DNA of 64,000 nucleotides, taken from Pseudonocardia benzenivorans CB1190 (GTDB taxonomy: Bacteria; Actinomycetota; Actinomycetes; Mycobacteriales; Pseudonocardiaceae). Under the pieces are notes generated by a model. It had not been told where the DNA came from, did not search any database, and worked only from the letters and a program-made list of their open reading frames with translations. The position numbers and the translations under genes are program-made. Location of the stretch: positions 5,844,501 through 5,908,500 of the forward strand of contig NC_015312.1 of the NCBI RefSeq assembly GCF_000196675.2, in the 5' to 3' direction. Shown here piece by piece: positions 25,508-32,456 of the stretch (position 1 is the first letter of the stretch; each line of letters starts with the position of its first letter).

Positions 25508-27097
25508 TCAGCCGCCCACCTTCCGGTCCCACAGCCCGGTCGCGGACCGGACCTCGCGGGTCACGGCGGCGCGGTCGGTCTTGCCGTTGGCCAGCTTGGG
25601 CAACGGCTCCGCGCGCACGTCCAGATAGCGCGGCACCTTCCACGACGACAACCGGTCCGAGCACCACCGCACGATCTCGTCGGGGGTCAGCCGCTGCCCC
25701 GCCCGGACGACGACGACCGCGCAGACCTCCTCGGTGTAGATCTCGTCCTCGACGGCGGTGACCAGGCATTCCTCCACCGCGGGATGGTCCATGACCGTGA
25801 ACTCGATCTCCTCGCCCGCGATGTTCTCACCGCCGCGCTTGATGACGTTCTTGATCCGCCCGTGGAAGTAGGCGTTGCCGTCGGCGTCCATGGAGCACAG
25901 GTCTCCGCTGTGCACCCAGCCGTCCCGCAGCGTCGCGGCCGTGTTGGCCGGGTCGCGGTGGTACCCGAGCATGACGTCCGGGTGCCGGAAGCACAGCTCC
26001 CCGGGCTGGCCGACCCCGAGCGGCGTCCCGTCGGGGGCCACGATGCGGATCTCGGCGGAGTCCGGCATCGGCCTCCCGATGATCTTCGCCGGGTGCTCCG
26101 AGGTTCCCGGCGCCTGCAACGTGCCCATCCCGGACGTCTCGGTCATCGCCCACGTCGTGCAGATGTCGACGCCGAACCGGCGACAGAAGGCCTCGTTGCG
26201 GACGTGGGAGAACATCACCCGCATCGGGTTGTCGGCGTCGTCGTCCGACGGCTCGGCGGTCATCAGGATCGACAGCTGCGTCGGCATCAGCAGCGCGACG
26301 GTGCCGCCCGTGCGGCGCACCTCCGGCCAGAACGACGTCCGCGAGAACCGCGGGACGAGGACGAACGGACAGCGCGCCGCGATCGCGGGCGCGAGCATCA
26401 TGTGCGTCGCCGCGGTGTGGAACAACGGCATGGCGCAGAACATCCGGTCGGCCGGACCCATCCCGAGGCGTCGGGCGATGGCGTGGCCGGCCTGCGCGAA
26501 ACCGGTGGCCGGCTGCACCACGCCCTTGGGCCGCCCGGTGCTGCCCGAGGTGTACCGGATGGACATGGCGCGCTCGCGGTGTCCGGGTTCCGGGGGACGG
26601 CTCTCGTCCCACCCTTCCAGCCGCCCCAGGTCGCCCCCCGACTCCGGGACGACGATCACCTCGGCCTCCACGTGCTCGTCCCGGTGGGCGGTCCCCGCGG
26701 CCTCCCGCACCGGGACCTCGTCGACCGGGTCGGTCACGATGTACCGAGGTGTCGCATGCCCGATCACGTACGCGGTCTCGGGCGCGGTCGAGCCGGGGAT
26801 CAGCGGGACGGTGACGGCGCCGATCTTCTGCGCGGCGAGCTCGAGCAGCAGCAGCGACAACCCGTGCGGGAGCTGGTAGGCCAGCCGGTCCCCCGGCCGG
26901 ACCCCCGTGGCGAGCAGGCCGTGGGCGACGCGATTGCACGACGCGTCGAACTCCGCAAAAGACCAGGTCCGAGCACCGTGCACCAGGAACGGTGCGTCGG
27001 GCGCCTCGTCCACGGCGGCCTCGAGGAAATGCCGCACGGTGGCGGACCTCCCGGACACGAGCTCGATCGGGGGCGTCGCCGGATGCGTGGGCGGCAT
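25508..27097 (-). CDS. Acyl-CoA synthetase (AMP-forming), ligase 1 of cluster
   Basis: ANL-superfamily ligase of 529 residues: P-loop YTSGSTGRPKGVV, aromatic motif TTWAMTETSGMG, hinge GWVHSGDLCSMDADG followed by GRIKNVIKRGGENIAGEEIE, and catalytic Lys in LPKLANGKTDRAAV. It begins the leftward cluster from the ATG at 27097. The 20-bp palindrome 70 bases upstream overlaps the expected promoter. Similarity in style to cyclohexanecarboxylate- and fatty-acid-CoA ligases does not fix a substrate. Confidence 0.9.
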   Translation of the reverse strand: MPPTHPATPPIELVSGRSATVRHFLEAAVDEAPDAPFLVHGARTWSFAEFDASCNRVAHGLLATGVRPGDRLAYQLPHGLSLLLLELAAQKIGAVTVPLIPGSTAPETAYVIGHATPRYIVTDPVDEVPVREAAGTAHRDEHVEAEVIVVPESGGDLGRLEGWDESRPPEPGHRERAMSIRYTSGSTGRPKGVVQPATGFAQAGHAIARRLGMGPADRMFCAMPLFHTAATHMMLAPAIAARCPFVLVPRFSRTSFWPEVRRTGGTVALLMPTQLSILMTAEPSDDDADNPMRVMFSHVRNEAFCRRFGVDICTTWAMTETSGMGTLQAPGTSEHPAKIIGRPMPDSAEIRIVAPDGTPLGVGQPGELCFRHPDVMLGYHRDPANTAATLRDGWVHSGDLCSMDADGNAYFHGRIKNVIKRGGENIAGEEIEFTVMDHPAVEECLVTAVEDEIYTEEVCAVVVVRAGQRLTPDEIVRWCSDRLSSWKVPRYLDVRAEPLPKLANGKTDRAAVTREVRSATGLWDRKVGG

Positions 27098-27166
27098 TGC
27101 TCACCTGCCTGGTGGTCGGGGCGGGTCACAACACCTAGCACCTCGCGAGGACGACCCACAAGCCGG

Positions 27167-27186
27167 AGTGTACCGATCGATACACT
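27167..27186 (-). promoter_or_regulatory. Putative TetR operator, copy 2, at the cluster promoter
   Basis: AGTGTACCGATCGATACACT is palindromic in nine of ten base pairs. It is the closest match to the site at 9052-9071 (19 of 20) and lies 70 bases upstream of the first gene of the leftward cluster. Confidence 0.65.
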
Positions 27187-27297
27187 CTTCGCACCCGGCG
27201 TTCGGCGAGCGGAGCCGTCGGTCGATTCACCCGAACGCCGCCGGGCCACGCCCCTCCCGCACGCGGGACGGGACGCGGTCACCGACCCACACGGGAC

Positions 27298-27981
27298 TCA
27301 GGCGCGGGCAGGGGCCAGGGCCGCGGCCGAGCGGGCGTCGGGCACCTGCCGGGGCGGCCACGCCGCCGCGACGATCCCGCCTGCCACCAGCCCGCCCAGC
27401 ATGACCAGGCCGTGCGCGTCGTCGCGCACGACGAGGACGATCCCGATCGCCGTGACCAGCACCGCGACGGCGACGGGGACCGGGTGCGGACGTCGGAGGG
27501 CGAGCAGCGCGGTCGTCGCCGCCATCAGGAAGAACATCGCCGCGGAGTTGCCGCCGCCGGGCGAGGGGAAGACCCACGTCGTCATCACGTCGAACGCCAC
27601 GGCGCCGAAGGCGAACAGGCCGAGCGCGCGGGCCGGACCCCAGATGTGGACGGCGAGCGTCCCGAGCACGGCGAGCCAGGCGAGGTTGGAGATCGTGCCG
27701 GAGAGGCCGCCGTCCTGGACGGTCACCGAGGTGAACAGCCGGTACACCTGCCCGTCCCTGATCAGGTCGGGCCGGCGGGAGAGGGCGTCGTAGATCGGGT
27801 GCCAGGCCAGCTCGACCAACGACGGCACCGCGACGACCAGCCAGAGCCCGACCGCCGCCGCCCGCGGCCTGCGCAGCCACAGCACGGGGTTGCCCAGTGC
27901 GGGCTGCATCGCGAGCAACGTCGCCAGCAGCATCACCGCGTAGGCGAGCCCGCTGTAGGCCCCTTGCCCGGACGTGTCCAT
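27298..27981 (-). CDS. Rhomboid-family membrane protein
   Basis: Integral membrane protein of 227 residues with about six hydrophobic helices. The loop-1 and helix-2 region DGQVYRLFTSVTVQDGG is rhomboid-like. A serine in GGGNSAAMFF could be the catalytic Ser and a histidine in DDAHGLVMLGGLVAG its partner, matching the GxS...H...G layout of rhomboid proteases. The usual HxxxN of helix 2 reads SGTISN, so activity is uncertain. ATG at 27981 with GAGGAGG upstream. Confidence 0.65.
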   Translation of the reverse strand: MDTSGQGAYSGLAYAVMLLATLLAMQPALGNPVLWLRRPRAAAVGLWLVVAVPSLVELAWHPIYDALSRRPDLIRDGQVYRLFTSVTVQDGGLSGTISNLAWLAVLGTLAVHIWGPARALGLFAFGAVAFDVMTTWVFPSPGGGNSAAMFFLMAATTALLALRRPHPVPVAVAVLVTAIGIVLVVRDDAHGLVMLGGLVAGGIVAAAWPPRQVPDARSAAALAPARA

Positions 27982-28311
27982 GTCGCCTCCTCGTTCCGAG
28001 ATGACCATCGCCCGGGCCGACCGGAGGCCCCGGTGCCGACGGTCGCGTCGTGGGCACGACATCCGTCATGGATCAGAGCTCAGTGCGGTAGCCGGATACG
28101 GGCCTACCGTGGGGAGAGGCGAACCGACAGGGAGGTCACCCGATGGACTGGGCCCCGGACTCCTGCACGTTGCCGACGGCGCAACGACCGTCGGTCGCCC
28201 GGCGCGCCGCGCGATGACGACGCGACGCCGCGGCCCGGGTGCCGGCGCCGCGGCCCGCCGCGAGAGCCTCGTCGGGTGCACGACCCCGCAGAACCGCCGG
28301 CCCGGCCCCGC
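27982..28311. other. Intergenic region with one gene remnant
   Basis: About 330 bases between divergent genes. Apart from the small remnant at 28143-28217 and the promoters expected for the flanking genes, nothing is recognised. Confidence 0.4.
28143..28217 (+). pseudogene. Truncated remnant of a small conserved protein
   Basis: A good ribosome-binding site (GGGAGG) precedes an ATG encoding MDWAPDSCTLPTAQRP, after which the frame stops within nine residues. The opening recalls the N-terminus of small actinobacterial proteins of about 100 residues often found by metal-resistance regulators, where CTLPTAERPLR continues into a full domain. The rest is missing here. Recognition is from memory and uncertain. 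Confidence 0.35.
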
Positions 28312-29292
28312 GTGACCGGTGTCGCCGACACGCTGGAGCGTCGGCAGGTCCCGCTGTACGTCGGCGCGATCGCGGCGGGCGTGGTCGTCGGGCTGCTCGC
28401 GCCCGCGGCCGGCCCGGGGTTGGCGACGGCCGTCAACCCGGTGCTGGCCGCGCTGCTGTTCGTGACGTTCCTGCAGGTCCCGGTGCGGGAGCTGGCGGGC
28501 TCGCTGCGCGCGGGCCGGTTCCTCGGGGCGGTGCTGGTGGTGAACTTCGCCGTCGTCCCGCCGGTCGTGGCGCTGCTCGCGCTCCTGTTGCCCGCCGACG
28601 ACGCGCTCCGCGCCGGGGTGCTGCTGGTGCTGCTCGCGCCCTGCGTCGACTACGTCGTGGTGTTCAGCCGCCTCGCCGGAGCGGCGGCCGACCGGCTGCT
28701 CGCGGCGACCCCGCTGCTGCTGCTCTCCCAGATCGTGCTGCTGCCGGTCTATCTGCGGCTCCTGCTCGGCCCGGGGTTCACGGCGACGGTCGACCTCGGC
28801 CCGTTCGTCCAGGCGTTCCTCACGCTGATCGTCGTGCCGCTCGTGCTGGCGTGGTCGGTGCAGCTGTGGGCCGCGCGGACGCGTTCGGGTGCCGCGTTCG
28901 CCGCGGGCGCCGCGGGCGCCGCGACCCTCATGGTGCCGTTGATGGTGGCGACGCTGCTGGTCGTCGTCGCATCGCAGGTCCCGACGCTCGGCGGCGATCC
29001 CGCCGTCCTCGTCGCCGTGCCGGTCTACGTCGCGTTCCTGCTGGTGATGCCGGTGCTGGGGCTGGGAGTGGCGTGGCTGCTGCGCCTCGCGGTGCCGGAG
29101 GCGCGGGCCGTCGTGTTCAGCGGTGCGACCCGCAACTCGCTCGTCGTGCTGCCGCTCGCGCTGGCCCTGCCCGCGGGCGCCGGTGTCGCCGCGGCGGCCG
29201 TCGTGACCCAGACGCTCGTCGAGGTGCTCGGGATGGTCGCCTACGTCCGACTCGTCCCGCTGCTCGTGCGGGTGCCGGCCCGCGCGCCCTGA
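28312..29292 (+). CDS. Bile acid:sodium symporter (BASS)/ACR3-like transporter
   Basis: Membrane carrier of about 326 residues with nine or ten hydrophobic helices. The central motif LLAPCVDYVVVFSRLAG and the later SGATRNSLVVLPLALALPAG match the core helices of arsenite permease ACR3 and related BASS proteins; a Cys in APCVDY corresponds to the ACR3 conserved cysteine. Arsenite export is possible, but no arsenic regulator or reductase is adjacent. GTG at 28312 is assumed; the in-frame GTG at 28276 is an alternative. Confidence 0.75.
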   Translation: MTGVADTLERRQVPLYVGAIAAGVVVGLLAPAAGPGLATAVNPVLAALLFVTFLQVPVRELAGSLRAGRFLGAVLVVNFAVVPPVVALLALLLPADDALRAGVLLVLLAPCVDYVVVFSRLAGAAADRLLAATPLLLLSQIVLLPVYLRLLLGPGFTATVDLGPFVQAFLTLIVVPLVLAWSVQLWAARTRSGAAFAAGAAGAATLMVPLMVATLLVVVASQVPTLGGDPAVLVAVPVYVAFLLVMPVLGLGVAWLLRLAVPEARAVVFSGATRNSLVVLPLALALPAGAGVAAAAVVTQTLVEVLGMVAYVRLVPLLVRVPARAP

Positions 29293-29298
29293 TCCCCG

Positions 29299-29472
29299 GT
29301 GAGTGGCGATGACTCCGGGGACCGACGGTGGTGGGACCGCCGCACGAGCGGGCAGCGCGAGGAGTGGAACTGCCGGCTCGAGCTCTTCCACACGAACCCG
29401 CTCGACGTCCCCCTCGACGAGTGGGTCACCGAGCTAGCGTTCCGGCTCGCCGACGAGACGGGCACCGGCTGA
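29299..29472 (+). CDS. Small hypothetical protein
   Basis: A 57-residue frame from a GTG at 29299, five bases after the transporter stop. The composition is protein-like (WNCRLELFHTNPLDVPLDEW, then VTELAFRLADE), with a Trp-rich, charged N-terminus. No homologue recognised. Its spacing suggests cotranscription with the transporter. Confidence 0.45.
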   Translation: MSGDDSGDRRWWDRRTSGQREEWNCRLELFHTNPLDVPLDEWVTELAFRLADETGTG

Positions 29473-29606
29473 GCCGCCCGCCGGGCTGCTCCCGAGTGCA
29501 CGATCTGGCCGGTCCCGGTGCGCACCGTGGCGGCCGGGCGGGTGTGTCGCGGCTTACAGTCGGCACCGACGCCGGCTCGCGGCGTCCGTGAGCCGGGAGG
29601 TGGCAG

Positions 29607-30659
29607 ATGGTCGCGCACCGTGCGTCGTCGGCCGGCCCACCGGCCCGGCCCCTCGTCGCGGCGGCCGAGACCGGGGACCGCGAGCGGTTCGCGACGCTGG
29701 TCGCGCCGACGTTCGCGGCGGTGCGGGTCCGGCCCCTGGCCGACGGGACGTTCCACAGCGCGTTGCGCAGCGCGGTCGCCGGTGAGGTGCGGGTGTCGGT
29801 GCTGAGCGGCAGCCCGTGCGTCGTGACCCGCAGCGCGGAGCTGATCCACGACGGCGATCCCGCGTTCCTCACCGTCTCCCTGCAGCGCAGCGGCCGGGCC
29901 GCGGTCGCGCAGGACGGGCGGCACTGCATGCTCGGCCCCGGTGACCTGGTCAACTACGTCACCTCGCGGCCCTACGAGGTGACGTTCTGGGAGCCGTACG
30001 AGGCCGTCGTCGTCACGGTTCCGCTGGCGGCGCTCGGGTCGCACGCCGACACCCTCGCCGGCCGGACCGCGATCGCCGTCGGCACGGACCGTGGGCCCCG
30101 CGACGTCGTCGGAACGCTCCTCGACGCGCTCGCCGCCAAGATCGACGACTGCACCCCCGGCGACGCGAACAGCAGCAAGGAGTACCTGGCCGACGCGATC
30201 GTCTCGCTGGTCATCGCGGAACTGGTCGACATCGCCCCGCAGGGTGCGGGCGACGACCTCGTCGACCGCGTGCTCGCCCACTGCCTGTCGCACCTGTCCG
30301 ACCCGGGGCTCACCGTCGAGTCGGTCGCCCGCGCGCTCGGGGTGTCGGTGCGGTACCTGCACAAGGTCCTCGCCCCCACGGGGATCACGCTGTCGGCGTG
30401 GATCCGCCGGCAGCGGCTGGAACGGATCGGGCGCGACCTCGCCGACGAGTCCCTGCGCGGGCGCACGGCCGCCGCGATCGCCGCCCGCTGGGGACTGCCC
30501 GACACCGGGCACCTGAGCCGTGCGCTGAAGGCCGAGTTCGGCATGACCGCGAGCGAGATCCGGCGGTCGGGCCGGTGGGAACGCGGCGGTCCCCGCCCGT
30601 TGCCCGAGCGTCCGCACCTCGTCGCCGCCGAGCCGCTGCGCCATCCCGCCACCGGCTGA
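29607..30659 (+). CDS. AraC-family transcriptional regulator
   Basis: Regulator of 350 residues. The N-terminal half is an AraC-binding-like domain (MLGPGDLVNYVTSRPYEVTF). The C-terminal half has two HTH units: VESVARALGVSVRYLHKVLA and AIAARWGLPDTGHLSRALKA, followed by EFGMTASEIRR. ATG at 29607 with GGGAGG upstream. It lies 67 bases before the SDR gene on the same strand and may activate it. Confidence 0.85.
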   Translation: MVAHRASSAGPPARPLVAAAETGDRERFATLVAPTFAAVRVRPLADGTFHSALRSAVAGEVRVSVLSGSPCVVTRSAELIHDGDPAFLTVSLQRSGRAAVAQDGRHCMLGPGDLVNYVTSRPYEVTFWEPYEAVVVTVPLAALGSHADTLAGRTAIAVGTDRGPRDVVGTLLDALAAKIDDCTPGDANSSKEYLADAIVSLVIAELVDIAPQGAGDDLVDRVLAHCLSHLSDPGLTVESVARALGVSVRYLHKVLAPTGITLSAWIRRQRLERIGRDLADESLRGRTAAAIAARWGLPDTGHLSRALKAEFGMTASEIRRSGRWERGGPRPLPERPHLVAAEPLRHPATG

Positions 30660-30726
30660 GCCGCCCCGTCGGGACGAACCACCGGCGGGCCCCGCACTGC
30701 ACAGTCCACTGTAGACAGGAGTGACC

Positions 30727-31440
30727 ATGACCACGAGCACGCAGAAGGTCGCGATCGTCACGGGTGCCTCGCGTGGCATCGGCGCGGGCGTCGCCGAGGG
30801 GTATCGCAAGCTCGGCTACGCCGTCGTCGCCACGTCACGCTCGATCGGCGCGTCCGACGACCCGCAGGTGCACACCGTCGCGGGCGACCTCGCCGAACCG
30901 GGCACCGCGGACCGCGTCGTCGACGCCGCGCTGGACCGCTTCGGCCGGGTCGACACGCTGGTCAACAACGCGGGCGTGTTCCTGGCCAAGCCGTTCACCG
31001 CCTACACCGACGAGGACTTCGCGGCGATGGTGGGGCTGAACCTCGCCGGCTTCTTCGGCATCACCCGCCGCGCGGTCGCGACCATGCTCGAGCAGGGCTC
31101 GGGGCACGTCGTCACGATCACGACGTCGCTGGTCGACCATCCGCTCAGCGCGGTGCCGTCGGTGCTCGCCTCGCTGACCAAGGGCGGCCTCGACGCCGCG
31201 ACGCGCTCGCTGGCCATCGAGTGCGCGGGCAGGGGCGTGCGGGTCAACGCCGTCTCGCCGGGGATCATCAAGACCCCGATGCATCCCGTCGAGGCCCACG
31301 GCGCCTACGCCGGCCTGCACCCCATGGGCCGCATGGGCGAGATCGACGAGATCGTGCACGCGGTGCTCTACCTGGAGGGCGCGTCGTTCGTCACCGGCGA
31401 GACCCTGCACGTCGACGGCGGCCAGGGCGCGGGGCACTGA
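30727..31440 (+). CDS. SDR-family protein lacking the catalytic tyrosine
   Basis: SDR fold protein of 237 residues. TGASRGIGAG binds the cofactor and NNAGVFLAKP is intact, but the active-site helix reads SVLASLTKGGL: the Lys is present while the Tyr four residues before it is Ala. The ATG at 30727 has AGGAG six bases upstream and is preferred over the GTG at 30721. The same LASLTKGG pattern is, from memory, found in a subgroup of SDRs next to AraC regulators, so it is probably a family feature. Enzymatic activity is uncertain. Confidence 0.8.
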   Translation: MTTSTQKVAIVTGASRGIGAGVAEGYRKLGYAVVATSRSIGASDDPQVHTVAGDLAEPGTADRVVDAALDRFGRVDTLVNNAGVFLAKPFTAYTDEDFAAMVGLNLAGFFGITRRAVATMLEQGSGHVVTITTSLVDHPLSAVPSVLASLTKGGLDAATRSLAIECAGRGVRVNAVSPGIIKTPMHPVEAHGAYAGLHPMGRMGEIDEIVHAVLYLEGASFVTGETLHVDGGQGAGH

Positions 31441-31519
31441 CGCCGGTCGCGTGCCCCGGCGGTACCGGTCGGGGCCTGCTGCGCGCAGCCTGGTGGGACC
31501 GACCACCCGGAGGACCGCC

Positions 31520-31783
31520 GTGTACGTCCCCGCCCACTTCGCCGCCACCGACGACGACGTCCGAGCCCTGCTCGCCCGTCCGGGGGCCGCCGACCTGGTC
31601 ACCGCGGGCGAGCACGGTCTCGAGGCGACACTGCTGCCGTTCGTGCACGACCCCGGGCGCGGCGGACCCGGGCCGACCGGTGATCGCGGACAGGTCGAGG
31701 CCGACGGCGATCACGTCGACCGGGCGCCGTCGGGTGACATACGGTCCTGGGGTGGCGATCGTCGAGTCGGTCAACGTCGGTGA
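31520..31783 (+). pseudogene. Truncated PaiB-like FMN-binding regulator
   Basis: From a GTG with GGAGG upstream, the first 45 residues match the N-terminus of PaiB-family FMN-binding proteins (VYVPAHFAATDDDVRALLA, then LEATLLPFVHDP). After this the frame becomes low-complexity and runs into the MOSC gene in another frame. Full-length relatives have about 200 residues, so most of the flavin domain is gone. Confidence 0.6.
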
Positions 31784-32399
31784 GATCCGGGCGATCGCGG
31801 CGAAGTCCGGACGGACGGGCATCGACAAGCAGCCCGTCGTCGGGCCCGTGCGGGTCGACGTCCCCGGGCCCGCCGGCAGCGGGCTGGCGGGCGACCACAT
31901 CTGCGACGTCCGCCACCACGGAGGTCCCGAGCAGGCGGTCTACGCCTACGCGCGCGAGGACCTCGACCGCTGGGAGCCCGAGCTCGGCCCGCTGCGAGCA
32001 GGGATGTTCGGCGAGAACCTGACGGTGCGCGGCGTCGAGGTGACCGGCGCGGTCGTCGGCGAGCGGTGGCGCATCGGCGGCACGCTGCTGCTCGAGGTGT
32101 CGGTGCCCCGCATCCCGTGCAACACCTTCGCCGTGTGGCTCGACCGCCGCGGCTGGGTCCGGCGGTTCACCCAGGAGGGCCGTCCGGGCACCTACCTGCG
32201 TGTCCTCGTGCCCGGGCCCGTCCAGGCGGGCGACGCGATCGTGGTGGAGGACCGCCCCGCGCACGGCGTCACCGTGGGAGCGACGTTCCGGGCGTTCACG
32301 ACCGAGCCCGAGCGCCTCGCCGCGCTCCTGGCCGTCGAGGACCTGCAGCCCGACGTGCGGGCCCGCGCCGCCCAGCGGGCCGGCGTCCACACCGCGTGA
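31752..32399 (+). CDS. MOSC-domain protein (YiiM-like)
   Basis: Protein of 215 residues with the MOSC beta-barrel pattern: a GLAGDHICDVRHHGGPEQAVYA segment (shortened here as DHICDVRHHGG) and the conserved Cys in VPRIPCNTFAVWL. YiiM-type proteins reduce N-hydroxylated substrates using a molybdenum cofactor bound by this cysteine. The GTG at 31752 lies inside the PaiB remnant. It converges on katG with a shared terminator. Confidence 0.8.
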   Translation: MAIVESVNVGEIRAIAAKSGRTGIDKQPVVGPVRVDVPGPAGSGLAGDHICDVRHHGGPEQAVYAYAREDLDRWEPELGPLRAGMFGENLTVRGVEVTGAVVGERWRIGGTLLLEVSVPRIPCNTFAVWLDRRGWVRRFTQEGRPGTYLRVLVPGPVQAGDAIVVEDRPAHGVTVGATFRAFTTEPERLAALLAVEDLQPDVRARAAQRAGVHTA

Positions 32400-32404
32400 C
32401 GGCC

Positions 32405-32440
32405 GACGGCCCCTCCCCGCGGGTGCGGGAAGGGGCCGTC
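32405..32440. terminator. Bidirectional hairpin terminator between MOSC gene and katG
   Basis: GACGGCCCCT...AGGGGCCGTC forms an extended stem with CCCCGC/GCGGG inside it; it sits in the 57-base gap of two convergent genes and can serve both. Confidence 0.7.
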
Positions 32441-32456
32441 AGGACGAGCCGGGGGA

